From the NCBI RefSeq assembly GCF_017814945.1, contig NZ_JAGIPX010000014.1, positions 1 to 64,000 on the forward strand: a stretch of DNA of 64,000 nt. The letters run 5' to 3'. The notes beneath the pieces were generated by a model. That model had not been told where the DNA came from. It was given only the letters and a program-made list of their open reading frames with translations, and did not search any database. Every line of letters starts with the position of its first letter. The first letter of the stretch is position 1. The DNA is from Paraburkholderia sp. LEh10 (GTDB lineage Bacteria; Pseudomonadota; Gammaproteobacteria; Burkholderiales; Burkholderiaceae). The translations under genes and the position numbers were made by a program. Positions 25,737 to 35,253 of the stretch are shown in pieces.

Positions 25737-26010
25737 TCAACGTCTCCTATCAGATGCCGCGCGGTCCCTCAGGGCGTCGCCGCATGTTGTGTTGCGTAGC
25801 CGGACGAGGCAGGAAATCCCACTCTTCACCGTTTAGCAGATTTACTTCTCTACACTGCAAGGACTACCAATCGATAAGCGCTCATCAAGAGGCTTTGGAC
25901 CAGATCGTGGCGACCCAATCGGCCGCGCTCCAACATGTCTGCTCCGCAGAAAGTGAAGCGCCCGCGTTGCCACGCTGCACGGTTGGCCCATGCAGCCTCT
26001 GGAGCACGTC

Positions 26011-26307
26011 TTAGTCGTCGACGCCCGCGACGACGCGTGCGTCCCTTTCGGCACCATCGCCCAATACGGCCAATACTTTCTGATAAGCCTCGCTCTCATA
26101 CGCGGCAAGCGCTTGCTCGTAGCTCGGGAATTCGACCACGACGGTCCGCTCCTTCAGGCCCGCTTCAAACGCAACGACCTCGCCGCCTCGCACCAGAAAC
26201 TTCCCGCCCAACGCTTTCACCGCTGGTCCAGCAAGAGCGCCGTACGCCGCGAGCTTGCTGGCGTCATGAATCGCTCGATACGCTGCCACCCAATATCCCT
26301 TTGCCAT
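26011..26307 (-). CDS. DUF1330 protein
   Basis: The 98-residue protein has the dimeric alpha-beta-barrel DUF1330 pattern, beginning MAKGYWVAAYRAIHD and containing RTVVVEFPSYEQALAAYES. The family has no established activity and is common near catabolic genes. GAGGAAA precedes the ATG. It lies 53 bp downstream of the BKACE gene on the same strand and may belong to that transcription unit. Confidence 0.85.
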   Translation of the reverse strand: MAKGYWVAAYRAIHDASKLAAYGALAGPAVKALGGKFLVRGGEVVAFEAGLKERTVVVEFPSYEQALAAYESEAYQKVLAVLGDGAERDARVVAGVDD

Positions 26308-26360
26308 TTCACTTTCCTCGGTTAAAGAACCATTTGACGATACTAAGACGTCGACTCACT

Positions 26361-27245
26361 CTATTGACGAGGGGAAAGGCCGAGTATGCTGCGAGCCTCG
26401 TCGGGGGTAGCCACGTCTGCGCCGATGCTTTTGATGATACTGACCGCACGTTTAACCAGCGCTGCGTTTCCGGGTGCAAGTTCCCCCTTGCCAAGATAGA
26501 GATTGTCTTCGAGGCCGACGCGAACATGCCCGCCAAGAATCACGCTTTGAGCCACCATCGGAAACTGTGCGCGCGAAATGCCGAACGCCGACCAACGTGC
26601 GTTCTCGGGCAGATAGCTCTTCATCACAAGAAGGCTCTCCGTATCGGCGGATGCGCCCCACTGCACGCCAAGACATAACTGGAACAGCGGGTTTTGCAGA
26701 ATCCCGCGCGTTTCGATCAGATTGCGCGCGAGACGTAAGTGCCCGAGATCGAAAACCTCGATTTCCGGCTTCACGCCTGCTTCCTCCACCAAGGTTGCCA
26801 TCTTGACGATATGATCGGGCACGTTCACGAATGCCCGATTGCCGAAATTCATCGTAGCCACATCAAGGCTGCAGATTTCCGGACGCAATTCAAGCACGTG
26901 CCGCACCCGGGCCTCGGGCGTCATCATCGTGCTCAATTCGCTTCCCCGGTTCGGGTCTTCGTCGCTGGGGACGAAACGTGCGCCGGCGCCCGTCGTCAGA
27001 TTGATCAATATCGGGCACCCGCTCTCGCGGATGCGCGAAACGACTTCTCTGTAAAGCGACAACTCGGTGCTTGGCATGCCCGTCTCGGGGTCACGAACGT
27101 GAATGTGGGCGATGCTCGCACCGGCTTCGCATGCGGCAATGGCCTCATTGGCGATTTGTTCGGGCGTGATGGGCACCGCGGGGCTCAGCCGCGGGGTGTC
27201 GTCGCTTCCAGTAAGCGCGCAACTGATGATCGTCTTGTTTGCCAT
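26361..27245 (-). CDS. Beta-keto acid cleavage enzyme (BKACE, DUF849 family)
   Basis: The 294-residue TIM-barrel enzyme has Zn ligands H47 and H49 in AHIHVRD and E246 in GGHVRVGLEDNLY. Family members condense a beta-keto acid with acetyl-CoA and cleave it to acetoacetate and a new acyl-CoA; the founding case is 3-keto-5-aminohexanoate cleavage in lysine fermentation, but many other substrates are known. Its neighbours are an aldehyde dehydrogenase, a CoA-transferase and an enoyl-CoA hydratase. These imply a beta-keto acid or CoA-ester pathway whose substrate I cannot name. Confidence 0.92.
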   Translation of the reverse strand: MANKTIISCALTGSDDTPRLSPAVPITPEQIANEAIAACEAGASIAHIHVRDPETGMPSTELSLYREVVSRIRESGCPILINLTTGAGARFVPSDEDPNRGSELSTMMTPEARVRHVLELRPEICSLDVATMNFGNRAFVNVPDHIVKMATLVEEAGVKPEIEVFDLGHLRLARNLIETRGILQNPLFQLCLGVQWGASADTESLLVMKSYLPENARWSAFGISRAQFPMVAQSVILGGHVRVGLEDNLYLGKGELAPGNAALVKRAVSIIKSIGADVATPDEARSILGLSPRQ

Positions 27246-27339
27246 AGTGTCGGGTCAAATCGAAAATGAATCGGGGCGCCACACGTGTGCGTTGCACGTG
27301 ATCGGAACGATCACAAGCGGATGGCGCGTCCTGGACGGT

Positions 27340-28746
27340 TCAGGCGGCCCGCACGGGACCGAACGGCGGCGTCCCGACGGGCGCAACCCTGATCAGCTTC
27401 TTGTTGACGAACTCATCGAAGCCGAGCAGAGAAAGCTCTCGACCAAAGCCCGAACGCTTGACGCCGCCAAACGGCAGTTCCGCCGCCGTGCCGAACGGCT
27501 GATTGATAAACACCATGCCGCTGTCGATCTGCGCGGCGACCCGTTCGCCGCGCCCGGTGTCCGCGGTGAACACCGACGCGCCGAGACCGTACGGCGTGCC
27601 ATTGGCGAGTGCAATCGCAGCGGCTTCGTCTTCGACGACATGGAACGCGGCAACGGGTCCGAACAGTTCTTCGGCGAAGACGGGATTCTGCGGCGTTATG
27701 TCCGTCAGAACGGTCGGTTGGAGGTAGAAGCCCGGACGCTCGACGCGCTTGCCACCGCACACGACACGCGCGCCGTGCGAGGTGGCGCGATCGATCTGCT
27801 CCAGAAGCAGATTGAGCGCGCGCTCGGACGAGACAGGGGCGACGGCGGTCGCCGGATCAGTGGGATCGCCGGTCTCGAGCGCTGCCATCCGCTTCGCGAA
27901 GCCTTCGAGAAACGCGTCGCCGCGTGCGTTGCCGACCACGATGATGCGCTTGGAACTGACGCAAAGTTGACCCGAATTGAACGTGCGGCCCACGACGGCG
28001 CTCTGGATCGCCCAATCGAGCGGCGCATCGTCGAGCACGATCAACGGATCGCTGCCGCCCAGTTCGAGCACGACTTTCTTCAGATTGCGTCCCGCACGCT
28101 CGGCGACGGCGGCGCCCGCGCGCTCGCTGCCTGTCAATGTCACGCCCTGGACACGCGGGTCGTCGATGACGCGGCCGGCCTGCTCGATCGAGATGAACAG
28201 ATTCGTATATACGCCTTCGGGCGCACCCGCTTGCTCGAACAGTCGCGCGAAGGCCAGCGCCGATTGGGGCACATTTTCGGCGTGCTTGAGCAGCAGCACG
28301 TTGCCCACCATCAACTGCGGACCGGCCACTCGCGCAATCTGGTAGTACGGCAAATTCCACGGCTCGATGCCGAGTAGCACGCCGATCGGCTCGATGTGCA
28401 CGGCCGCACCGGGCACTTCGGCGAGCGGACGTGGTTGCAGATACGCATGCGCATGCTTTGCGTAGTAGTCTAGAATATTCGCCGCCGACTCGACTTCCTT
28501 GCGCGCTTCACCGCTGCGCTTTCCCATCTCCAGCGTCAGATAGCCCGCGTATTCGTCGGCATTTTCACGCAATAGCGCTGCGGCGCGCGACACAATCCGC
28601 GCCCGGTCGTTGACGGGACGGCGGCGCCAGTCGGTTTCAAAAGCACGATGCGCTGTTGCAAGCTTCGCTTCGAGCGACTCGTCGGATATGTCGTCGTAGC
28701 TGGCGAGTAGTTCGCCCGTAGCAGGGTTGATAGTTTGGTACGGCAT
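27340..28746 (-). CDS. NAD(P)-dependent aldehyde dehydrogenase (succinate-semialdehyde type)
   Basis: I used ATG 28746, five bases after GGAGAA, giving 468 residues from MPYQTINPATGELL. The catalytic residues are E228 (VVLELGGSDP) and C262 (NSGQLCVSSKR). The sequence groups with Sad/GabD-type succinate-semialdehyde dehydrogenases, though related semialdehydes are possible. It lies in a same-strand block with BKACE and CoA-transferase genes, where it would oxidise an aldehyde intermediate to an acid. Confidence 0.9.
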   Translation of the reverse strand: MPYQTINPATGELLASYDDISDESLEAKLATAHRAFETDWRRRPVNDRARIVSRAAALLRENADEYAGYLTLEMGKRSGEARKEVESAANILDYYAKHAHAYLQPRPLAEVPGAAVHIEPIGVLLGIEPWNLPYYQIARVAGPQLMVGNVLLLKHAENVPQSALAFARLFEQAGAPEGVYTNLFISIEQAGRVIDDPRVQGVTLTGSERAGAAVAERAGRNLKKVVLELGGSDPLIVLDDAPLDWAIQSAVVGRTFNSGQLCVSSKRIIVVGNARGDAFLEGFAKRMAALETGDPTDPATAVAPVSSERALNLLLEQIDRATSHGARVVCGGKRVERPGFYLQPTVLTDITPQNPVFAEELFGPVAAFHVVEDEAAAIALANGTPYGLGASVFTADTGRGERVAAQIDSGMVFINQPFGTAAELPFGGVKRSGFGRELSLLGFDEFVNKKLIRVAPVGTPPFGPVRAA

Positions 28747-28988
28747 CAGGTTCTCCGTGAAAAACGCTTGGGTCGAGTCACTTCGATTACGGAAGAAGAT
28801 CCGTTGTTGAAGGACCGGCCGCTCTCGCTGGCAAGCTCTGAGATAAGCTTCCCGGCTCACTTCTTAATAAGTACTCCGATATGTCGTGCTACTAAAAGCG
28901 CTATCCAAAAACCGATATCAGCATCGCATGGCGAAAAGTTCTGCTTCGGCATCAGCCGGCGCTCCGCGACAGGACGCAGTGGTTAACT

Positions 28989-30242
28989 TCAGTTCGACCC
29001 GGTAGAATCGCCGGGCGCGATGTCCGCGTCCGCCGGCACCGCGCTCAAAAGCATGCCACTGGAAATCGCGTGCCGGATTTCGTCTTCCGAAAGGCCCGCC
29101 TCGCGAAAAACGTCGACGTTGTGCTCGCCGCGAAACGCGGGTTCGGCCCGAGGCCCAAGCGTCTCATCCGAAAAGCGCCACGGATAGCCGTGAAGCTTAT
29201 ACGTGCCACCCCGCCGGTCGGATACTTCCTGAACTGCGCCCCATTGCCGTGCCCATTCCGTATTGGCGATTTCGTTAAGCGTCCGGACTTCGCCAATTGC
29301 GATCTTCGCTTCATCCAATTGAGCATCCAGCGACTTGAGATCCCGGAACGACAGCATCCACGTCTGAATGATCGAGTGCAACGCATCGTAGTTTTGCAGC
29401 CGCTGCTCCGCCGTGCAGAAGCGCGGATCCCGAAGCAGATCGGGCCGCCGCATCGCGCGCAGGTAGTTCGGGAACGTCATGCTGCCGATAAGGCTTTGCG
29501 CCGCCACGAACTCTTCTCCGCGCGGGCCGACAAAATGCGATCCTTCTGCCGCGCCCAGCGCGCCTGGCTCAGCACCTGTATCGATGCCCGCAATGTCGAT
29601 ATGCGCGCGCTCGTTGACAGAAAGCAGCACAGCCGCCATCGCGACGTCGATGTACTGGCCGCGCCCCGTGACCTGCCGTTTGCGCAGCGCCGCGAGAACA
29701 GCGATCGTGGCCTGCAAACCTGCGTATACATCGGCATGAGACAACGCATCGGTGCGCGAGCGGCCGTCATAGCCCTTGAAGTGCGTCAAGGTGCGATGAG
29801 TGAAACCGGCTTCGGCCTGCACCGTCGGAGCATAGGCCATCCGCGAAGCCCACGGCCCTCGCTGTCCATAACCCGTGATTGAGACGTAGATCAGGCGCGG
29901 ATTGCGCTTGCTCAACGACTCGTAGTCAAGTCCGAATGATTTGAGCGTGCCGGCCCGGAAATTTTCCACGACGATGTCGGCTTCGTCGCATAACCGCAGC
30001 GCGAGTTCTCGTGCGTTCGGTACATTGAGATCAATGCTCACGTTTCGCTTGCCGCTGTTTTGCTGCGCGTAGTACCCGGACATGCCGTCCACGGAAGGAA
30101 ACGACACGCGCGTCACGTCGGGGCGAGGCGGCTCGATCTTCACCACCTCGGCGCCGAGGTCGGCAAGCGTGCGCCCGCAAAGCGGACCTGCGAGCACGCG
30201 GGAGAAGTCGACGACCTTGATACCTGAAAGAGGACCCGGCAT
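28989..30242 (-). CDS. CaiB/BaiF family (class III) CoA-transferase
   Basis: The 417-residue protein (ATG 30242) starts with the family motif GIKVVDFSRVLAGP and has LGAEVVKIEPP, NSGKRNVSIDL and the presumed catalytic Asp171 in SHADVYAGLQA. Class III enzymes move CoA between carboxylic acids through a ternary complex. It starts 2 bp after the enoyl-CoA hydratase stop codon, so the two are one operon and should activate and then hydrate or isomerise the same substrate. Confidence 0.92.
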   Translation of the reverse strand: MPGPLSGIKVVDFSRVLAGPLCGRTLADLGAEVVKIEPPRPDVTRVSFPSVDGMSGYYAQQNSGKRNVSIDLNVPNARELALRLCDEADIVVENFRAGTLKSFGLDYESLSKRNPRLIYVSITGYGQRGPWASRMAYAPTVQAEAGFTHRTLTHFKGYDGRSRTDALSHADVYAGLQATIAVLAALRKRQVTGRGQYIDVAMAAVLLSVNERAHIDIAGIDTGAEPGALGAAEGSHFVGPRGEEFVAAQSLIGSMTFPNYLRAMRRPDLLRDPRFCTAEQRLQNYDALHSIIQTWMLSFRDLKSLDAQLDEAKIAIGEVRTLNEIANTEWARQWGAVQEVSDRRGGTYKLHGYPWRFSDETLGPRAEPAFRGEHNVDVFREAGLSEDEIRHAISSGMLLSAVPADADIAPGDSTGSN

Positions 30243-30244
30243 GA

Positions 30245-31021
30245 TCAGTTTCCCTCGTAGACGGCGAGCCCGGGACCGCTCTGGAAAAACGAGTCGAGTC
30301 CCCGCTTCAGGTCCGCCGATGCCCACATGGGCTTCTGCACCTCGAACATCGCCTTGTCGGCGGCCTCAACGCCTTCGTTGAGCGCAATCGACACGAGTCG
30401 CTTCGTTGCGGCATGAGCGACGGTCGGCCCGTTTGCCAACTCCTCGGCAATCGAGAATGAAACCTCGTCGAGCTTGTCGTCAGGCACGACCAGATTCACG
30501 AGGCCCCAACGCTCGAGCGTGGCCGCGTCGTAACGGCGCCCAAGCATCGCAAGTTCCTTCGCCCGGGCGGGCCCCGCACGCATAACCTGCCGCTGGATGC
30601 CGCCCAGCAGGGGATGCAGCCCCAGCGCAACCTCCACTGAACCAATCTTTGCCGACTCCGCGACGACGCTGTAGTCACACGCCAGCACAACCTCGAAGCC
30701 GCCACCGAGACAAACGCCGTTGACGGCAACGACGATCGGGATAGGCAGCGTTTCGAACGCACGCAACGTTTCGACCGGGTCCATCAGGCCCTTGCCCTCC
30801 TTCGTGACGCGCTCGGGGAACAGGTTGACCTCAGCGCCTGCCGAAAAGTGACGCAGCGCGCTGCGCAGCAGAATGGCCCGCGACCCGCGTTCGACCGCTT
30901 CAGCAAAAGCGGCAAGCAGCGCCCGATACATCGTGGGGCCCATCAGATTGTGCGGAGCGTGTTTCATCGTAAGAACACTGACCTTGCCTCTAACGTCCAC
31001 CGCGAGAATCTCGTTGCTCAT
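30245..31021 (-). CDS. Enoyl-CoA hydratase/isomerase (crotonase family)
   Basis: The 258-residue crotonase begins at ATG 31021 after CGGAG. Both hydratase glutamates are present: E110 in GGGFEVVLACD and E130 in IGSVEVALG. The oxyanion-hole segments HFSAGAEV and CLGGGFE are also present, so true hydratase activity is likely. It is the first gene of a unit with the CoA-transferase, divergent from a TetR gene, with a candidate operator 29 bp upstream of its start. Confidence 0.92.
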   Translation of the reverse strand: MSNEILAVDVRGKVSVLTMKHAPHNLMGPTMYRALLAAFAEAVERGSRAILLRSALRHFSAGAEVNLFPERVTKEGKGLMDPVETLRAFETLPIPIVVAVNGVCLGGGFEVVLACDYSVVAESAKIGSVEVALGLHPLLGGIQRQVMRAGPARAKELAMLGRRYDAATLERWGLVNLVVPDDKLDEVSFSIAEELANGPTVAHAATKRLVSIALNEGVEAADKAMFEVQKPMWASADLKRGLDSFFQSGPGLAVYEGN

Positions 31022-31049
31022 TTCAACTCCGTTCAAGGTTGCGATGTTT

Positions 31050-31065
31050 GCAATGGTAACATTGC
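31050..31065. promoter_or_regulatory. Candidate TetR operator
   Basis: GCAATG, GTAA, CATTGC: an inverted repeat with perfect 6-bp arms, 29 bp upstream of the enoyl-CoA hydratase start and in the space shared with the divergent TetR gene. The position fits repression; no second copy is obvious. Confidence 0.5.
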
Positions 31066-31231
31066 GGGCGATCTCCGTTATAGGGGTTTTCCCACCCGGC
31101 TGACTCGAACCAACAGTCCGGCTCCGCCGTTGTTCGGCTTGGTAAAATTGGGGTAACGAGTGCCTGCCAAAATCCATAACGAGACCCGGCACGTGCCTCG
31201 GCTATCAAGACTTCTTCGAGAGGCCCATTGA

Positions 31232-31900
31232 ATGTCGTCAGAAGCATCCCGCGCCACTAGCAGCGCCTATCATCACGGTGATCTCCGCAACGCCCTGATT
31301 GCACAGGGTCGATACGAGCTCGAAACGTTCGGACCCAACGAATTGAGTCTTCGTCGCCTGGCCAAAGCGGTCGGCGTGTCCTCGGCGGCGTCCGTCCGTC
31401 ACTTTTCGGACAAGGCCGAATTTCTCGCTGCCCTTGCAGCCGACGGGTTTCGAGAGCTTGCCGGCATCCGTCGCGGGATCATCAGCGCGGGGGGCGATTC
31501 GCTGACCGTTGCCTATCGGATGTTGAACGCGTACGTGGAGTTCGCCGATGCGCATAAGGGTGTATTCGCTCTGATGGTTGGACCACGCATCATTGATCGG
31601 GATGCGTATCCTGAACTACTTCGGGTTGCTAACGATTCGTTTTCTGACTTCGCCGGGGCTATCGCGGCTTATGCCATGGAATGCGGATGGACTGCGGAAT
31701 CAATGCCCTTTGTGAGTCACGGTGCCTGGGCGATGGAGCACGGGCTTGCGACGCTCATCCTCAGCAGTCGTGTGCCAAGAACGGACGTGCGCGTCGATGT
31801 GGGTCCGATGGTTCACTTTTCGATCACCATGTACCTTCATGCGATTGCGGCAGGGCCTGAACGCTTGCAAACGCTGCTTGAGGCGACTGCCCGCGCCTGA
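31232..31900 (+). CDS. TetR-family transcriptional regulator
   Basis: The 222-residue protein has the N-terminal AYHHGDLRNALI opening typical of a TetR subgroup, then the helix-turn-helix LSLRRLAKAVGVSSAASVRHF (about 40-60) and a C-terminal TetR_C-like ligand domain. Divergent from the crotonase/CoA-transferase operon, it probably represses that block until an acyl-CoA or acid inducer accumulates. The inducer is unknown. Confidence 0.92.
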   Translation: MSSEASRATSSAYHHGDLRNALIAQGRYELETFGPNELSLRRLAKAVGVSSAASVRHFSDKAEFLAALAADGFRELAGIRRGIISAGGDSLTVAYRMLNAYVEFADAHKGVFALMVGPRIIDRDAYPELLRVANDSFSDFAGAIAAYAMECGWTAESMPFVSHGAWAMEHGLATLILSSRVPRTDVRVDVGPMVHFSITMYLHAIAAGPERLQTLLEATARA

Positions 31901-31936
31901 AGCTGGCGTCTTGACCGCCGCCGAACGCTCGCGCTC

Positions 31937-31968
31937 CGCTAAAAGACAAGAATCCTTGCCTTTTAGCG
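31937..31968. terminator. Strong bidirectional hairpin between convergent genes
   Basis: CGCTAAAAGACAAG and CTTGCCTTTTAGCG form a 14-bp stem with one mismatch around the loop AATC, between the TetR stop (31900) and the stop of the minus-strand fusion gene (32037). The A/T-rich block within the stem gives T-rich 3' arms on either strand. Confidence 0.7.
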
Positions 31969-32036
31969 AGAGGGAAACTCGAGTCCGTTTCGGTCGGCGA
32001 TTGACGGCAGAGAAGCCGGGATCGGCACCGTTGCCG

Positions 32037-33590
32037 TCATCGGGATGCCTTGAGACTGCCGACAAACTGCCTGATGCTAGCCATGACGGGGCGCTGGTCG
32101 CCCGCGAAGACCCAGTGGTCGGCACCGTCGAACTCGACGAATTGCGCCCGCGCGATGTGGCTGGCGAGATGCCGGCCCGCACCGATACGAACGGCGCGGT
32201 CGCCGCGACGGTGGAGCACCAAGGTCGGAACCGAAATTCGTCCCAACAGAGGACGCACGTCCATATCGCGCAACGCTTCGAGCACACCCTTGATGGCTCC
32301 CGGGCTCGACGCGGAGCGGAGCAACCCTGCCCACCAGCTTCTCGCCACAGGGTCGCCAGACAGACTCGGCGCGAATGTCTCGATGCCAGCGGCCCCGCCC
32401 CAGTCCGCGACAAGCTGCTGCAGCCAGACGTCGTACTGGGCAGCCTGCATCGCGTGCGGATAGTCGGGCGTCGCACTTCCCTTCGCCAACGAGGCGAACA
32501 GAATGAGGCCCGCGACACGATTGGGGTGATCGACGGCGTACCTGATACATGGCGGTCCGCCCTCTGACGCGCCGAACAGCACAACCCGGCGGCTGCCGGT
32601 GGCATCGAGTACGGTACCGATGTCCTGTGCGGTCGCCTCGGCACTGGGATTGAAGCCGACGCGGTCGGAAAGCCCGATCCCGCGGCGATCGAGCAGAATG
32701 AGACGACCCATCCCGGCAAGCGAGGACAGGAACGCCCGGCAGCGGGGCTCTTCCCAAACCCGTTCGACATGGGACACGAAACCGGGCAACAGCAGAACGT
32801 CGGTGCTGCCCGTGCCGTAAGTCTGAAACGCGAGATGGACGCCACCGCCGCTGATGTAGCGAGTCGGCGGGGCCTCGATGGGAAATGTCGCGCCGGCGTT
32901 CAGCAGTGCGCGGGTTTCGGTTTCGGGCGCCACATCGAGCGCATCGCGAAGGCGCTGCGTCAGGGCCTCGAAATGGCGCTCGGCCGCGGCGCGGTCTCCT
33001 GCGAGGAGCAGATTGCGGATCAGGTGCCGACCGTATACTTCGCTGAGCGGGTCCAGCTCAACGAGACGGCCGGCATGCGCCGCCGCAGCCGTGTAGCTGC
33101 CAGCCGCATGCTCGTCGTGAACCACCCGCTCCAGCGCCTGGATTGCGCGACCCCGCAACGCCTCACGGCGAAAGAAAGCCCACTCTTCAAACTGCGGGCA
33201 ATCGCCCGGCGAAAAACCATCGAGAAAGTCGGCGGAATATTCGCGGCACGCACGCTCGAACTCGCCGCGGTCGCACGCTTGCTCGAATAGTTGGGAATCG
33301 ACTTGCAGGTCGATCGCTGATGACCATCGAACCGTCGAGCGGTCAGCAATGAGAACGTCATCGCCAAGCGCGATCTGAAGACGGTACATCAGGCGCCGCA
33401 AACGTGCCCGTACCACATCTTCGCCGCTATCCGGCCACAGCATGGCAGCAACGACGTCGCGCCCGACGGGGCCCTTTGCTTCCGCCAGATAGACCAGCAG
33501 GGCCAGGCCCTTGCGCAAGGCCAGCGGACACGGCCCGCCGTCCTGACGTATCTCGGGAAATCCAAGCGTCCGTACGCTGAACAGAGCCAT
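32037..33590 (-). CDS. SARP-like regulator (winged helix + BTAD) fused to an alpha/beta hydrolase
   Basis: A 517-residue protein if started at ATG 33590 (GAGG nine bases upstream; another in-frame ATG is at 33605). Residues about 1-95 resemble the OmpR/SARP winged helix (FSVRTLGFPEIR, RKGLALLVYLAEA, MLWPDSGEDVVRARLRRLMY). Residues about 100-230 form a BTAD helical-repeat domain. Residues about 250-517 are an alpha/beta hydrolase with nucleophile Ser342 in FGASEGGPP and a late DHWVF histidine. The hydrolase may sense or destroy a ligand controlling the regulator. It is divergent from the flavin oxygenase at 33707, the likely target. Confidence 0.85.
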   Translation of the reverse strand: MALFSVRTLGFPEIRQDGGPCPLALRKGLALLVYLAEAKGPVGRDVVAAMLWPDSGEDVVRARLRRLMYRLQIALGDDVLIADRSTVRWSSAIDLQVDSQLFEQACDRGEFERACREYSADFLDGFSPGDCPQFEEWAFFRREALRGRAIQALERVVHDEHAAGSYTAAAAHAGRLVELDPLSEVYGRHLIRNLLLAGDRAAAERHFEALTQRLRDALDVAPETETRALLNAGATFPIEAPPTRYISGGGVHLAFQTYGTGSTDVLLLPGFVSHVERVWEEPRCRAFLSSLAGMGRLILLDRRGIGLSDRVGFNPSAEATAQDIGTVLDATGSRRVVLFGASEGGPPCIRYAVDHPNRVAGLILFASLAKGSATPDYPHAMQAAQYDVWLQQLVADWGGAAGIETFAPSLSGDPVARSWWAGLLRSASSPGAIKGVLEALRDMDVRPLLGRISVPTLVLHRRGDRAVRIGAGRHLASHIARAQFVEFDGADHWVFAGDQRPVMASIRQFVGSLKASR

Positions 33591-33706
33591 CGTCGCGGGC
33601 CTCATTGACGGCGTCCAGGGGACGCTCAGGGGACGAGCCGATCCTAACATGCACGACAGACGATCGTCGCTGCACGCCTTGCAGCGGATCGCGCTGGAGG
33701 ACTGCC

Positions 33707-35113
33707 ATGAAGAACCTGGGTAAGCATGCGATCGTGATCGGCGCCAGCATGAGTGGGCTGCTAGCCGCCCGCGTGCTATCGGATTTCTATACCACCGTCA
33801 CCGTGCTCGAACGCGATGCGTTTCCGTCAGCGGACATACCGCGCAAGGGCGTCCCGCAGGGTCGCCACGCCCATGGGCTTCTTGCGCGCGGGAGCCAGCT
33901 AATCGAAGAATTGTTCCCCGGATATAACGACGAGGTCGTTACGCAAAGCGGAGGGTTGCTTGGCGATGTCGCCAACGATGTGCTCTGGATAGGTCGCAAC
34001 GTCACGCTTGCCAATGGCAAGAGTGACCTGATCGGCCTGCTGGCGAGCCGTCCCGTGCTCGAAGGCAATCTGCGGCGACGGCTGCTGAAACTGCCGAACG
34101 TGCGCGCCATGCCGGATTGCGCTGTGCGAGGTCTTGCCAGCGACTCCGCTCGCAAGCATGTGACGGGTGTACGCATGCGTGTCGAGGGCGGACCGGAAGA
34201 GATCGTCAATGCGGACCTCATCGTCGATGCGACTGGCCGCGGCTCGTCCAGCGCGACGTGGCTAGAGGAACTCGGCTATCTGCCTCCCGCTATCGAGCGG
34301 GTCGAGATCGGCATTGGCTACATGAGCCGCACCTATCGGCGCCGGCCGACCGATCTCAACGGCAAGCTCGGCATCGTCGTCGCCGCTAGCGCGCCGAACT
34401 GGCGCAATGCCGCGATGCTCGCGCAGGAAAGCGACAGCTGGATCGTCAGTACGGGCGGCTTTCTCGGCGACGAGGCACCCGACGACGACCGGGGCTTTCT
34501 CGCGTATCTGGCGACGCTGCCGACCATGCAGATTCACGACGTTATCGCCAGCGCGGAACCGCTAGGCGACTACAGGCGTTATCGCTATGGCTATAGCTTG
34601 CGCCGGCGGTACGAGAAGCTTGCACGCTTTCCCGGCAACTACCTCGTTTTCGGTGACGCTATCTGCAGCTTCAACCCGGTCTACGGGCAGGGCATGACGG
34701 TCGCCGCGCAAGAGGCGCTCACGCTGCAACAGTGCCTCCTGCACGCGGGCTCGAACGAGCTTGCGCGGCGGTTCTTCAGGGCGGCTACGAAAATCGTCGA
34801 CATTCCATGGGACATCGCGGTTGGCAACGACCTGCGCAATCCGCATGTCGAGGGCGCGCGGTCATCGATGCTGCGTTTCATCAACTGGTACATCGGCAAG
34901 CTTCATGTTGCCGCGACACGCGACAGCACGCTGACGACTGCGTTTCTGAACGTAGTCAACCTGATGATCCCGCCTTCGTCGCTGCTCGATCCTGCGATCG
35001 CCTGGCGAGTCTGGCGAGGGCAACGCGAGGCCCGTGCTGCTGGCCCGGTCGCCCGACGTCCTTTACGAACAGACGAATGGGGCGAATACGTTGGAACACG
35101 GGGGCGCAAATGA
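33707..35113 (+). CDS. FAD-dependent oxygenase/dehydrogenase (NAD-binding, UbiH-like)
   Basis: ATG 33707 follows GGAGGACTGCC. The 468-residue flavoprotein starts with an FAD Rossmann motif (AIVIGASMSGLLAARVL), continues with RKGVPQGRHAHGLLARG, and has the second FAD motif near YLVFGDAICSFNPVYGQGM. The family includes hydroxylases and epoxidases that act on lipophilic or polyketide-like molecules. There is no signal peptide. It stands alone, opposite the SARP-hydrolase fusion gene, which makes regulator-enzyme pairing likely. Confidence 0.85.
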   Translation: MKNLGKHAIVIGASMSGLLAARVLSDFYTTVTVLERDAFPSADIPRKGVPQGRHAHGLLARGSQLIEELFPGYNDEVVTQSGGLLGDVANDVLWIGRNVTLANGKSDLIGLLASRPVLEGNLRRRLLKLPNVRAMPDCAVRGLASDSARKHVTGVRMRVEGGPEEIVNADLIVDATGRGSSSATWLEELGYLPPAIERVEIGIGYMSRTYRRRPTDLNGKLGIVVAASAPNWRNAAMLAQESDSWIVSTGGFLGDEAPDDDRGFLAYLATLPTMQIHDVIASAEPLGDYRRYRYGYSLRRRYEKLARFPGNYLVFGDAICSFNPVYGQGMTVAAQEALTLQQCLLHAGSNELARRFFRAATKIVDIPWDIAVGNDLRNPHVEGARSSMLRFINWYIGKLHVAATRDSTLTTAFLNVVNLMIPPSSLLDPAIAWRVWRGQREARAAGPVARRPLRTDEWGEYVGTRGRK

Positions 35114-35253
35114 GCGTTGCGCATGTGACTGCACTGGCGACATCACATGCAAGCGTGCCTGTTGCGAAAGATCGGGGACGACCGTTGCACGCAGCAATAG
35201 GTGTGCTATTGCCCGGTAACGATTTCGCCCCCGCCGGGTGAGCAACATCTGTT

